Below are positions 1-11,548 of a stretch of 64,000 nt of DNA, in pieces. A program made the position numbers and the translations under genes. Where the stretch lies: positions 29,429-93,428 of the forward strand of contig QEAR01000083.1 of the NCBI GenBank assembly GCA_006535965.1, given 5' to 3'. The first letter of the stretch is position 1, and each line of letters opens with the position of its first letter. Under the pieces are notes generated by a model. It was not told where the DNA came from and ran no database searches. It worked only from the letters and a program-made list of their open reading frames with translations. The DNA comes from Spizellomyces sp. 'palustris' (Eukaryota; Chytridiomycota; Chytridiomycetes; Spizellomycetales; Spizellomycetaceae).

Positions 1-416
1 AGAGTTAACTTTGTATGTGAAACTAGTGGAGAAGAGCAAGATACACAGGCTGCATTCGCCAACATTGTTGATTGCTTTTCCAGCATCAGAAGTGTGGATC
101 CTCTATCAACAAATACGTCAAACAATCTGGATCAGTAAAGACAAGTTTGGAAAACACGTTCTGTTTGAGCTTGCAATGCGTTTATTGTGTGCTTGTTTGA
201 ATCCTGGCTTTTGCTTCTACCGCGGAATCCACTGCATCTTCTGTGTCGTGGAAAAGGTAAGCAAGAATTCTAAGAATTAACTTCCCCAGTTCGACGCGAT
301 TGCTGATCTAATGCGCGCGTTCGCACTCAAAAGATATGCATTTGTTCAAAGAGCAACACAAAGCTGTTAACACAGCTGCTTGAGCTACCGTCTTGCTCTG
401 AAAAAGGCAGAGGAAT
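1..416. other. Left-edge non-coding stretch
   Basis: No ORF here resembles a known protein, and no splice-compatible exon joins to the gene starting at 417. It probably contains the promoter of that gene and perhaps the tail of a gene outside the window. Confidence 0.4.
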
Positions 417-2867
417 ATGCCAGAAGTTTTGTCATTTGGCAAATATGCAGCTTGGCAAAAGTCACTCTACATCAAGCTCCTTTGCCTTTTCGCTTTCGTC
501 CACATTCTATGCCCTGTTCAAGCTGCTATTGTCGACCTCAGTCGTCCAGCATCCAATACAACTCCCTCCGCCTTGATAGATCCTAGCTTTGTTGGATTTT
601 CAGTAGAATGGACCCATGTGGACGACGCACTGGGACCGGGTCCCGGAGCAAACACAGGAATAGATTATAGTTCCAATCCCGTTGTAGTCAATCTCTTTCG
701 ACACTTGGCCGAGGCAGTAGCGGGCTATCCGCCGACTCTTAGAGTTGGTGGAAATAGCGCAACCCGATTGTGAGTATGTTCGATGTGTCGGGATTTATAT
801 CTAGACCGATCATGTTAACTCTGCTCCCGTGGGTTCAGATGGTGGCAAGGTTCTATTCTACCGCGTTTAAGCCAAAGTACCTGGAGTGTAAACGCAATGG
901 AGCTCAAGATCATTCAAGAATTTGCGGTACGTCCTGAAAATCTTGTCAAATATCAGTAGCCACATATCGAAACTGGTTCTGAATGTCACACTACAGTCAC
1001 TTACAGGGAGTAAGATGGTCTTAACCGTTCCGATGTTGAGTCCGGATCCGGCGTGTAAGTTGCCTCTACGCTGAAGATGTGGCTTTTTACCTCCGGTTTC
1101 TGATATTTTAATAACAAACCCGCAGATGCCGTGGAGTTTCTGGTTAAAGGCGTCATGCCAAACTTATCCAAAGACCACATCCTTGCTATCGAGATTGGAA
1201 ATGAGCCAGGTAGACATCTATCATTACCATGGATCAAGCTGCAGTCCATTGAACTCTCCTTGCAGATCATTATGAAAAAAACAGCCGACGTCCACTTGGC
1301 TACTCCTTTAATGACTTCACGAAAGAGTTTACCGTGGCCTACAATGCGATTGTTGCCGCCATTGGCCCGGGATTTGATTATCAAGGGCCTGCCTATGCTT
1401 ATCCATGGACTTCCGATTATATGATACCATTTATTCAAGGACAGCGTGGGACAAAATACCTTTCGTGAGTTATTGATGTGTTGGCGCTTGCGAATAGAAG
1501 CTTTGCTCAATCACCCAACGCAATGAGCAGATTTCACAAATATGGTCAACGCGGTTGTTCCACTGCCACCAACCCTGACGCAGTAACTCCATTAACTTTA
1601 TTAGCGGACCCGGCTCCGGAAGAGTATGTGTGGATAGACAGCCTCGTCCAAGTGGCCCAAGGTGAGACCTTGCAGTAAAAGTAATCAGAACCAAGTTGTA
1701 AAATGCTAATCCGTTGCTATTAGCCGGAAATCAGGATATTGTCTGGGGAGAAGGTGGTTCCTCCTCCTGCAATGGTACCGCTGGAGTATCGGACACGTTT
1801 GCATCGGCGATATGGACAGTGGACACCTTGTTAGAGGTTAGCACTTGAACCTAGTACATGATTCGTATCTCTATTGCTAGTACTCAGGGGACATTACATG
1901 TACCAGATGGCATATCGGAACGTCAAGTACACCTCTTTGTCCGGTGCCGCTCAGACATACTATGCTCCTTACTCGTTTGATCCTGTAACTGGGCGCATGA
2001 GCGCAAGGCCAACGTACTACGGAATGCTAATGGTAACTTCAAGGCACATTGACTGCTGTCACTTTTGCGTCCGAAGATTAAGCGTTTTGCGTCTAGGTCA
2101 ATCGAATCCTTCGCGGAACAGGCAATATTCTTTTCCGAGCGTCCCTTGACGGTGCATGGGCACTCACCGGCAATTCCATCAAAACTTGGGGCGTGAACAA
2201 CACCGCAACTGGAGAGATGACGTTGGTGGTCATACACAAAAGCCCCGCCGCCAATGCCACATCTTTCACAGTCCAGTATCCCTACGCCTTCTCTGCATTA
2301 TCCAACTGCACGGCATCACAGCAACCGAAAGGATATATCACACGCTTAGAAGCACCTGCTCTCAACGCAAAAACAGGCGTCACGATCAATAAGCAGACAT
2401 GGGATAATTCACCGGATGGGCATCCCATTGGGGCATATTCAGAGGAGATTGTTGAAGCGCAGGGTCAAATGTTTACGTTTACTGTGCAACAGTACTCGAT
2501 AGTGGCACTGCGTATCGGATGTACACCTGGACTTCCAGCACAGTCTTATACACCGCCTCCCGCCGAACCTGTCAACCCAGGATTCACTCCAGTGTGGGGC
2601 ACTCCAAACCCAACGCCGCCCGCAGAACCTGACGCGCCGTTTAAGGCTGAACAGAGGACCATAGGTAAATATGTGGGAATCGGGGTTGGTGCCGCTGTGC
2701 TTGGGTTAGCCTGTGCTCTGGTATTGACCGCAATGGTGCGAAAACGACGAATGAAAAACGATGGGGCAATCCCGACCCCGAGGACGTCAAATGCCGCGGC
2801 ACGCCATCCTCACCCGTTTGCCAAACGAAACCCGTATCTCTACGCCTACGCCGGAGATGTTGTATAA
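417..2867 (+). CDS. GH79-type glycoside hydrolase (beta-glucuronidase/heparanase-like), membrane-anchored
   Basis: Nine exons read in phase and give 644 codons: 417-769, 839-926, 997-1054, 1126-1209, 1266-1464, 1531-1661, 1724-1829, 1888-2032 and 2097-2867. The N-terminus has a signal peptide (hydrophobic core about residues 17-33). GH79 hallmarks follow: LRVGGNS early in the barrel, the AIEIGNEP acid/base segment (Glu of NEP) and a WGEGGS segment that probably carries the nucleophile Glu. A C-terminal beta-sandwich is followed by a proline-rich stretch and one membrane helix (GIGVGAAVLGLACALVLTAM) with a basic cytosolic tail. The family hydrolyses glucuronides or related glycosides in the secretory path or at the cell surface; the exact substrate cannot be read here. 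The donor of exon 7 (GTTAGA) was chosen because the neighbouring GTTAGC breaks the frame. Confidence 0.85.
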
Positions 2868-3069
2868 AGTATGTTGAAAGCTGTCCATATCATAATGCTG
2901 CTTTAGTATATAGTCCACTGTGTAACTAGTCTGATGAATAAAACATAAGTGCATATTAACGACCGTGACTGAGACAGTGAATGACAATCTATCCTACAAA
3001 CTATACATGATAGCTACTACAATCTAACTAAACTTTATTCTGCCATCTACATGATGAAATCTATTCTAG

Positions 3070-4209
3070 CTAATGGTCGCTCTTAAGTCGTCTTTCACGC
3101 ATTTCGTCCGCGATCTCCTCCTCCATGTTCCTGGTTTTTACAGTTTCTGCGGTCATCGTGGTGGCAAAACTGTCCCTCCGATCGACACTGCCATTTAATA
3201 CAGATGTCCTAACCTCCAAGAGCTTTTCCGTGCGCCATTGTTCGTAATATAGTTCACGGGTTAAAAGCTTCAGTTCGTGTAGATGGGTGATAAAGAGGGT
3301 TTCCTTGACCCGCAAAAAATCACAATGCGACGGGTTCTGCACCTCCACAATTCCCCATGGATACTCTCTCCCAAGAATGCGGGGTGACTCGTTCTTGCGG
3401 ATGGATGCGTCATCGTCTTCAGGAGCATCATCTTCTAATTCATGTTCTTCCGCATTAACGATTGCAAAAGGTAGCATCGCTCGTAGCTCTTCGTTCAGCT
3501 CTATCGCATCTTTGTCGTACTCCACGTCTGGATCTTCTGGGAACGCAAATACGGGAAGTCCAAACCTTGCCAAGTCTTCAACGACAAGATTCCGTAGTGT
3601 TCGCAAACGTCGCACAGTCAAGAGATCCGCCTTTGCAAAGCATACTATTACATTCACTCTAGAACACAGCTGCTCCAGAGCATAGCGATCTACGGCCGTG
3701 ATTCCGCGACAGGCGAAGCACACCTGGGGATCAAGAAAATACAGACAGGCGTGGATTTGGAAATCGGGAGATTTCGGATTCCGTCTCACTTTGGATTCTT
3801 CGAGAAGAGTAGCCTCAAACTGGGCTTCAAGATATGAGACGAGTGACGTTACGAATGGTTTAGCAGCTTTGACATGCTTTTCGTTGTGGTCCTGGTCCTT
3901 GTGAATATTCCTAGGAATGGGTAATCCAGGGGTGTCTATGATCCGGAGTGAGATACGCTCCCCTGGTTGGTCGATTTCAAACTCGATCCGGCCAGCTGAA
4001 GCAGTTGGTGCAGTAATATCATCCGGTGGAAGGATTTCGGTAACTTGTTCTCCGTCATCGGGACAAATGGCTTTGACATCCAAGGTGTCATAGAGGGTTT
4101 TAATGTATGCAGTCTTTCCCGTGAAAGAGTGCCCAGCTACCATTAGGTTGAACTGGTGAGCATTGTTTCGGCGGGCCCGTACACGAGGTGGACTGTTTAT
4201 TTGTGTCAT
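3070..4209 (-). CDS. Divergent septin-family GTPase
   Basis: Uninterrupted minus-strand frame. It carries a P-loop GHSFTGKT (G1), DTPG (G3) and AKAD (G4), then the septin-unique signatures GREYPWGIVEVQN and HCDFLRVKETLFITHLHEL. A charged C-terminal helix ends at ERRLKSDH. Septins form filaments at membranes and septa. This copy is divergent: the G1 loop lacks the usual GxGKS form, an acidic loop (about residues 280-295 from the 4209 start) sits where septins have a short turn, and no polybasic stretch is obvious before the P-loop. Start 4209 precedes MTQINSPP; an in-frame ATG at 4341 would add 44 residues that do not look septin-like. It is divergent from the kinase at 4544. It might belong to the divergent fungal septin classes rather than the core Cdc3/10/11/12 types. 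Confidence 0.88.
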   Translation of the reverse strand: MTQINSPPRVRARRNNAHQFNLMVAGHSFTGKTAYIKTLYDTLDVKAICPDDGEQVTEILPPDDITAPTASAGRIEFEIDQPGERISLRIIDTPGLPIPRNIHKDQDHNEKHVKAAKPFVTSLVSYLEAQFEATLLEESKVRRNPKSPDFQIHACLYFLDPQVCFACRGITAVDRYALEQLCSRVNVIVCFAKADLLTVRRLRTLRNLVVEDLARFGLPVFAFPEDPDVEYDKDAIELNEELRAMLPFAIVNAEEHELEDDAPEDDDASIRKNESPRILGREYPWGIVEVQNPSHCDFLRVKETLFITHLHELKLLTRELYYEQWRTEKLLEVRTSVLNGSVDRRDSFATTMTAETVKTRNMEEEIADEMRERRLKSDH

Positions 4210-4543
4210 TGTCGGTTGGGTTCCAGTTTGACGGCTGGTAGCTGACACTCTTGTCAAACCGAGGTCGCAAAACAAAAAGTATAAGAAGACGCTCACCTCG
4301 TTGGTCGTGAAGAACTCGTCTCCCCCCAAAATCCTCGTCAAAGTTCAGCAGCAAAGAAAGTTGGCATTTACTGGTGGCGGGTTTGAAAAGACTTGCGAAA
4401 CGCGGTCCAACCGTCTCCGCTCTTGTAATACATTACACATTGGAACCGGATTAGGTACAACCGGATGGAATCATCTTACTCCAGCAAGCGGAACTCGTCG
4501 TTTCGAGTTTGGGCGGGGGCATCAGGAAGGGCACGACGGCAGC

Positions 4544-6605
4544 ATGTCGCGAGTCCACAGGCCGAAAGTGAGTGAGCTTGGAGGTTGATTTGGTCTACGT
4601 GAAAGAAATGTTTGGTCAGCGTGCTAATTGAAACATAGTCGGCGGAAAATGAACTGCTCAAGGTTTTATCTTCGACGAGCGTTGGCTCCATCGGAAATTA
4701 CACCTTTGGAAGGACACTAGGAGAAGGTGAGATATGGCATCGTGGCGCTTGGCAACACGCAACAGAATTGGAGCAGCTGATATCTAGAATATTTTAGGGA
4801 CTTTTGGCAAGGTGAAACTTGCCAAACACAACCTTACTGGACAGCAGGTATGCAGATCGGCTCAATATTGTAATTTGCACATGCCGCTTATCTGACAGGA
4901 ATGCAGGTGGCCATCAAGATAGTGGACAAGATACATGCACCAACCGTGGTTCGGGAGGTAATGCTGAAGTACATGACCTGCTCGCATCTGCCAGAGAACG
5001 ATGAGCAACCAGCTCAGCAGCCCTATATCGTTTAGATTGAAACATGGCGTCATATGCATCATTCAAACATCGCCCGCCTATACGAAGTGCTATGTAGTGA
5101 GACTCGCATATTTATGGTCATGGAATACTGTACGGGTGGCGAAGCATTCGACTATGTTTGTGCACACGGAAGATTCGATGATCGATGCCAAGATGCGAAA
5201 AGAGTTTTCCGGCAAATTGCAGAGGCCGTAGGGTACTGCCATGAAAAGAACTTTGTACATAGGTAGGATATTCATTGGGGAAGTTCTGACATTGACACTA
5301 ACTTGTCCAGCTTGAATTTGACAGGGACCTGAAGCTGGAAAATATTCTTTTAACTGAGAATCTGGATGTGAAGCTGATTGACTTTGGTTTTACCCGTGAA
5401 GTGACTACTCGTAATTTATTGGACACATATTGTGGGTCGGTGGCTTATGCTGCACCAGGTGAGTACTCGCGTCTCTATGGCTGTCTATCGGGTCCATTCG
5501 TTAACGAAAAGTGTCCGGTCTTGTAAGAAATGATATCAGGCAAGCAATACTCTGGACCCCAGGCGGACATATGGTCACTAGGTACTGGTATTTTAGGCCT
5601 AAACAATTAGGACAGAGCACGCTCTAATGCTCCTACTTAGGTGTGATTCTATACACTTTGTTATGTGGATATCTGCCTTTCGATGATGATAGTGAAGCGC
5701 ACATACGAAGAAAAATCTTGGAACTCGATTACGATTTACCGGACTTTTTAGGTGAATTGACAAAAGACCTGATACAGAGCATGCTTAAATTGGAGGGGAG
5801 CGATCGCATCAGTATCAAAGAGATGCTGGCACATCCGTGGTTCAAGGAAGCGGATACTGCAGCAGAGGAGGAAGTTCGCACCCTGCCACCATCACCTGCT
5901 CTTGTAGTCGACATGGCGGATGAGACTACACTGATGAGGAATTTGAGGCTCGCGGGATTGGACGTAGATGCCATAATGACATCAGTTAAATCTAATGCGT
6001 GTGATCAAGCCAGCGCATTATGGTATTTGCTGCTGGACAAACACCGTTCTGTGAATGCTGGATATCCGCGGTCACCACTCTCTCCAGGAGCTGAATCTCC
6101 GCTTTCACCTGTCGTGGTGGGCGACATGAATGGAGGCGACTATCTCGCCCAAGCCCGCCGAAAAACGCTAGGAGAGGCTGGTCACTCTTTTGGCGAACAG
6201 CGAAATTCCAGTTCCCGTCGCGCTTTGGTAACAGACTTGAAATCCACAAGCTCTGTTGACCGGGGCGGTGGGAAGTTTGGGCGAGGGCGCAGGCGCTGGG
6301 AAGGGAAAGGCGGAGACAATTATCGACAGGGACCAAGAAGGGGGCTAGGACCGTCTGTATCCTTTGGCCATGCCCCGCTTGGGTCCGGACGAGGGTGGAT
6401 TACGGAAGAGTCTGAACCGGAGGAAGGACATGGGGAAGAAACACAAACTACCAACCGGACCGGAAACGATAAGGCGCTCTGTGAGCCGCCTTCAAGTGAC
6501 TCGGATAATGTGGAGCAAACACACATCACGGAGCGGTGGGCGGACTGCGTTGCATACCCTCATCGAGATATAGCGATTTCGGAAGCGCAAGAAGAGGAAA
6601 CGTAA
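4544..6605 (+). CDS. CAMK/AMPK-related Ser/Thr kinase (Kin4/Frk1-like)
   Basis: Multi-exon gene. Exon 1 (4544-4567, MSRVHRPK) splices to 4639, giving [20 protein letters not shown] (glycine loop). VAIKIVDK (catalytic Lys), HRDLKLEN (catalytic loop), DFGFTRE (DFG), [10 protein letters not shown] (activation segment) and a long last exon from about 5641 follow. GFTRE after DFG and [10 protein letters not shown] fit the AMPK-related kinases close to Kin4/Frk1. After the kinase domain a short helical segment ([15 protein letters not shown] then ASALWYLLL) resembles the UBA-like domain of AMPK-related kinases. The remaining tail is Ser/Arg/Gly-rich and disordered. Kin4-type kinases act in spindle-position or polarity control; that role is by analogy. 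An upstream in-frame extension from 4301 looks like leader rather than protein. Confidence 0.85.
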
Positions 6606-6893
6606 TTTAATCCACAAGTTTTGGTTCTTAGCAACTTCTCCTTAATGAAGGGTTGAATTTTATTTTTATTCTAGTTTTTTTTTTTTGTTTTTTAAAATTC
6701 CAATGATCTGTATCATAGCGAACTTGACCGATGTAATACTTGATGTCCACAACCAAAAGCTTGCACATAGGGAATGGTACAACAAGATATGTCATTAGCT
6801 ATGGGCTATTCCTACATACCTAGCAAAGTACTATGGCCCTCACCCCGCTCGCGTCTACTATACCTTCATAGTCACCGTCGCTCAGGTATTCCT
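6606..6893. other. Convergent intergenic region
   Basis: A/T-rich 3' region between the kinase and the convergent hydrolase, with a T-run near 6675. It presumably holds both transcript ends; no gene is seen. Confidence 0.5.
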
Positions 6894-7667
6894 TTACATA
6901 TTCACCGGCATTGGAATAAAAGCCTTTGCACGCCCCCAGGTGTTAGCGACATCGGTCACCGCGTCAATCAAGAGGTTGCCAGTTGCTAAACTTTCAAGTC
7001 GATGACCATCCTCAACCTCAACTAATTCTACAAATCTCATCGGAAGGAGGTTGATCCTCTTCTGAGTGAAAGATTTCAGACTCTTTGCAAGAATCCTGCT
7101 GTCCTCGATCGGGACAATATCATCCTGAAGACCATGGATAATCTTTGCCGGCGCTTCAGTAGGCCACCACCCTTTGTCTTCCATTCCAATCCGCTTCAGG
7201 TGAGCCGGCGCAAGAAGAACCACAGGACCAACCCAGCCTTCAATATCCTCGTCACCGCCAATGACACTCTCCTCACCAGAAATAAGCACGCGACGCGCTT
7301 TCTCTGGATTCTGCCTTGCCGCTGCCAGAGCTTCGAACCCTCGCTGTACGAGGGTGGTTGTCACGCTTCCTCCATAACTGCTCCCAACAATTACGTCTGG
7401 TTGAAAGTCCTTGATGGCGCGAGCTTGCTGTCTGACGATGCTTTCATAATCTGCTGCCTGCTCCGCGGTGTATTCAACGCAATGTGTCGTAAAGTATTTT
7501 GACAAATGTACCAGTTTTGGGGTGTTTTTGGAAGATTGCCGACCGTGTATATAGAGAACGCGAAGAGACTTTTGAGATGACATGCTCCGTACAGCGAGTT
7601 GGATGGGGCATCCAGAAAGGAGCGCAAATGGCGAGGTGGACCGCAGCGCGCCGATCAGCCAATGCAC
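6894..7667 (-). CDS. Small alpha/beta-hydrolase (YqiA/serine-esterase-like)
   Basis: Intronless 257-aa frame. SLRVLYIHGRQSS begins the fold, GSSYGG is the nucleophile elbow (GxSxGG), HGLQDDIVP holds the acid Asp, and VEDGHRLES gives the catalytic His, so the Ser-Asp-His triad is complete. The size and the LYIHG..SS opening resemble bacterial YqiA/UPF0227 and eukaryotic serine hydrolases. The substrate is unknown, probably a small ester or thioester. The first 29 residues before MSSQKSLRVLYIHG are hydrophobic and basic and could be a weak mitochondrial leader, or the true start may be that internal Met. It is the only single-exon enzyme in this part of the window. Confidence 0.8.
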   Translation of the reverse strand: MHWLIGALRSTSPFALLSGCPIQLAVRSMSSQKSLRVLYIHGRQSSKNTPKLVHLSKYFTTHCVEYTAEQAADYESIVRQQARAIKDFQPDVIVGSSYGGSVTTTLVQRGFEALAAARQNPEKARRVLISGEESVIGGDEDIEGWVGPVVLLAPAHLKRIGMEDKGWWPTEAPAKIIHGLQDDIVPIEDSRILAKSLKSFTQKRINLLPMRFVELVEVEDGHRLESLATGNLLIDAVTDVANTWGRAKAFIPMPVNM

Positions 7668-8813
7668 GTGATAGATAACGAGTTTGTCATGTAAAATTGT
7701 CCGAATCTGTGTCCGAAATCATCATGTCGAAATACTGGGCCAAATATCTTCAACGAGTGTGAAGCCGTGCTTGCAACGCACAAAAGACCTGAAAAATACA
7801 GAAGATGCAGTATATTATTATTTATATCCTTTGGAAGTATAATTGAAATCTAACCGCTACTATGCTCTGCCTGTGAATAACATCGATAGGAGTTGTAGTA
7901 TGGTAATGTGTGCAAAATAATTTTCGGCGGTACACTGTAGTAAGTCATGAATCGATTGAGATTGAACTTGAAAATCACCAAGCTCCTTGTGGTTCGCCGA
8001 CTGTCACAATGTTGGAGCAATCTCATAGATAACTGTCCCGCTTCTCGCCGACGTTTCGATAGATAATATAATCCATTTTTGAGTGGCTTTCAGGCAATTC
8101 CTGTGGCCACAATTGTGATCTGCTCCTGAGAAAGAGGCTCCAAAGAGAACGCCCAGCATTCTCCCTTGAAGGTAAAAGCAGATGCTACTTGTCCTACATC
8201 CAGCAAGATGTTGGTGAGGGTTTCGAGCTCAGCCAGGTGAAGGCATCCAGGAGCGACTGTCATAGGTCTACCACACCATCCTATGGATCTTGCTTGGGAG
8301 CTTGCTTGCTGTTGGTGGGGGCCCCCTCGGCATCACCAGCTGTCCAGAAGGAGGCCATAATGCCGCTGGGGCTGCCCCAAGTTCCAAGGTCATACTCCCG
8401 ACAGCACCTTTCCATATGCGCCAAAGCTTGAGATAATCAAGCCTCCCCTACGGCCCATCTTGCAAATGCTCAGCGGCGATCCAAGTTCCAAGAAGGACTA
8501 CCTCAACTCCTGGTATGATATTGAAACCAACAAGTCGATATCGTAGGCGTCTTCGTCATAGGCGGCGATGATTAGCAGCTGAGGAACCTTGCCCTTGCTT
8601 AGGTTTTAATGCACTAATTCAATTAAGTGCACTAACGCACATCTTGTCAGTCACGTTAGCTGCATGGTTGGAATCGCAATTGCAGTGTGCCATCATGGGT
8701 TGCCCATTGGTTAACACTGTGGGAGTGGTAATCATCCACACGCTAGAGACCATGTCTAAATGACCCTTTCACATCAAGGAAAATAAGCTTTCTCTCCTGT
8801 GCAGAATATCTTA
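7668..8813. other. Gene-poor region with a possible gene relic on the minus strand
   Basis: No intact ORF is convincing. On the minus strand between about 8620 and 8090, protein-like fragments occur in different frames broken by stops: VPQLLIIAAYDEDAYDIDLL near 8600-8540, then a terminal piece with LAELETLTNILLDVGQVA and LEPLSQEQITIVATGIA ending near 8092. Their composition looks coding, but frames change and stops intervene, as expected of a decayed gene or of an intron-rich gene I cannot assemble. The family was not identified. Confidence 0.3.
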
Positions 8814-8833
8814 ATGAAACGTTTTCTAAGTAA

Positions 8834-8943
8834 ACAAACTGATACAGTGAGCTCTTCTTCCCGAAAGAAGAATAAACTTGATGTTGACACAAACTGATAC
8901 AGTGAGCTCTTCTTCCCGAAAGAAGAATAAACTTGATGTTGAC
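8834..8943 (+). repeat. Exact 55-bp tandem duplication (two copies)
   Basis: Copies at 8834-8888 and 8889-8943 are identical, with no spacer. The unit codes for [18 protein letters not shown] in one frame. Because 55 is not a multiple of 3, reading from the ATG at 8814 through copy 1 hits TGA at the junction. The duplication creates a new in-frame ATG at 8881 that opens copy 2. Confidence 0.95.
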
Positions 8944-11071
8944 AAGTCGGCGGAGGTGTGACTAGCAAGGGACATGTTTGCCGTACTTATCTGACAGTGT
9001 ATCCGGCCGTAAGGAAGCCGACTATGACTCGGACGCAACAGAAATAATTGATGATAGCACTCTTGAGGAGCAGCCTAGTCGGACGTGCGTCAACCTTGGT
9101 TTGATACAGTCTCTGTCGAGCCGTAGTGACGATCTGCCACTTCTCACCACCTAGCCATAATGTGAAGGGTGCCTCGTCGACGACGTATAGCGCTGTTCCG
9201 ATCTATATGGATTCAAGAATCTATCTTACCAAGGTCCGCGATCTCCCTGCCCAAAAGAATGTTTGGTCAAAAAGTCTCGAGCAAATCTTCCATTTTGTGA
9301 GACTGGATTCTGGCGATATGCGACCGTTGTTTCGGCATTAATTCAATCGAGATTGATAGGGCGACTTGGCTTGTATGCTGCAACTTAATTACATGGTCGA
9401 GTTGTCGTGGATGATGAATCACTTGCCAGAAAAGAGCCGTGGGATTCCAGTCACCTTTGTTCATGGCCTCCGTGCATCAAGCAGGGAAGGGTTGAGGGTG
9501 AGTCCTAAACCTGGCTGATCGTACGAATTTTCCACACCATCTACCAATACAAGCACATGCTATGATACGTAGGCCGAAGCCATACAATTTCCCAATGTCA
9601 AAATAATCAGCCCCGATCTTCCAATTGCCTATGGTTGGTGATTACTATCAGCCTTTGACTCCACTATGCGCAGACGTTATTTAGCCGTATTCGTTGGGAT
9701 AGGTACGCATCATACCAAGGCGATGTTTCTCTTTTACAAAGACGACACTATGAAAGTTATTATCCATACCGCCAACATGATATCGCGGGACTGGAGGTAC
9801 TATATTGTTCGTCAACAAGGCAGCGTGCCAAAGTTAATTTCGAAAGACCTACAGAAATAAAACTCAGGGCATCTGGATGTCACCTATACTGCAGAGAAAG
9901 GCTCCCTCTACGACTACATCTGACTTTGAGGTCGATCTTCTCGCGTACATCAAGGCATATGGCCATCCACTGAGCGTATGGCATGAAAAACTGAGCTTGT
10001 ATGATTTTTCCACATGCAACGCTGTTATTATCGCATCGGTTCCTGGACGACACCTAGGGAGAGATTTGAGAAGATGGGGCCACTTGCGATTGCGATCGGT
10101 CTTGGAGGAGGTGACGATTGGCGAGCAATGTCAAAGTAAATCCATCGTTGTTGGCCAGGTACGTAAAAATCAACATTGAGATAGTCATGCGAGTTGGGGT
10201 GATTTTTAACTTGATTGTGGCCAGTTTTCCAGTATAGGGTCTCTGGGGACGTCAGATGAATGGCTCACACAAGAGTTTGGGGCCAGTCTGTCGACCGCAC
10301 GCAACCTGGCAGAATGTCGACCGCCCTCTATTCGCCTTGTGTTTCCTACCGTAGAGAATGTGCGGTCAAGGTGGGTGACTCGGGTTCCTACGTGGTCCTC
10401 ATGTATTTACGCCCCGATTTTGTAGTTTGGAGGGTTGGGCTGCCGGCAACTCGATCCCCTTTGATTCCAAAAATTGGGCGAAGCAACAGCACTATATGAG
10501 ACCGCGGATGTGTATCTGGCGTGCAGACGCGGCAGGTCGAGATCGAGCAATGCCACACATCAAGGTAGATAATCATGTTGAACATTGCAATGAATAGCGC
10601 TAATGCGAGCATACACAAAGACTTTCACTCGGCTGAGTGAAGATGGAGATATTGCTTGGTTTCTTCTGACATCCGCAAATCTCTCAAAAGCTGCCTGGGG
10701 TTCCCTGGAGAAGAACGCGAAGCAGCTGATGATAAGAAGCTATGAGCTTGGCGTTCTTGTTTATCCTGGACTGTTCAAGGTGGGTCTTTTTATCCCGGGG
10801 ACGTGATCGGGTTTAATGAAGATGCACTAACAGGTTAACACAGATGCCGTGGATAAGCAACACTGCAATGAGGAACGTATCCTCTGAAGTCGCTCCCTTT
10901 CTCGACCTCACATTGAAAAACAAGGGACCTGATAACATACAGCGTCCCGTCATCATACCGCTTCGTCTTCCCTATGACCTTCCACTGACTCCATATGGAC
11001 CAAATGACGAGGCTTGGACATGGGACCTGAAGCGTACACAATTGGACAGCTGTGGAATGACGAAGGAATGA
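8881..11071 (+). CDS. TDP1: Tyrosyl-DNA phosphodiesterase 1
   Basis: Intron-rich gene for the enzyme that removes 3'-phosphotyrosyl (topoisomerase I) adducts. In order: [11 protein letters not shown] near 9210, [12 protein letters not shown] and VTFVHG near 9400, the first HKD motif GTHHTK with VIIHTAN near 9700-9780, [50 protein letters not shown], the second HKD motif AMPHIK (10549-10575), then [17 protein letters not shown] and a C-terminal exon from 10844. Both catalytic His/Lys pairs and the Asn residues are present. Two problems: the 5' end carries a 55-bp duplication, so the start is either 8881 or lost with the older ATG at 8814; and no canonical GT-AG splice keeps frame between AMPHIK and AYTKTFTRL (10577-10611). 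The gene is functional only if that junction is non-canonical or a base is miscalled. The N-terminal exon structure is uncertain. Confidence 0.82.
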
Positions 11072-11548
11072 TTGGCTGTGTTCAGCAGATCTAATTCAGA
11101 TGCAACGTGGACATATAGATAGTTATTTAAGGATAAATAAATGCTGTGATAAGGTCTAAAGTCAAAAGGGGTCGCAAGACGGAAAACTGGTCCGTTCTCA
11201 TCGATACGTGTCTCAGGATCGTTGTGGGAACACTGGAAGGGATTGTTTGAGCAGAGTAATGCTGATGGAAAAGACTGGCAGGGATGCAGGAGAGAAGCGA
11301 TCGAAGCCGATCGCTGGGGTACGTGAATCTGATGCATCCGACGCCGTTTAGGGAGACCGTCCACCAAATCTGTCCGGCATTGGTAGAGCAGTCTTTTTCA
11401 AATGGTTAGATTTGTAAATATGGGGAGTTGTCTGTTTACAACGGTAATAAAGGCTTTTCTGGAGCCTTTTGCAATGTACAGTAATCATATAGAACAGCAA
11501 ATGTTGTCAAATGAAATATCAATACGATGAACACTGATCGCACTAATA
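11072..11548. other. Intergenic 3' region
   Basis: A 131-residue minus-strand frame overlaps the end of TDP1 here but looks like an antisense shadow without recognisable motifs. No gene is supported. Confidence 0.4.

Noticed and set aside
3287-3685. 132-residue plus-strand ORF (Ser-rich) inside the septin gene
   Set aside because: Antisense shadow of a well-supported septin.
4301-4588. 95-residue frame upstream of and overlapping the kinase start
   Set aside because: In frame with exon 1 but extends into the divergent promoter and has no conserved sequence; treated as leader.
8030-8630. Idea that the 8.1-8.6 kb fragments are a profilin or roadblock protein
   Set aside because: Only short similarities in the wrong order; not enough to name a family.
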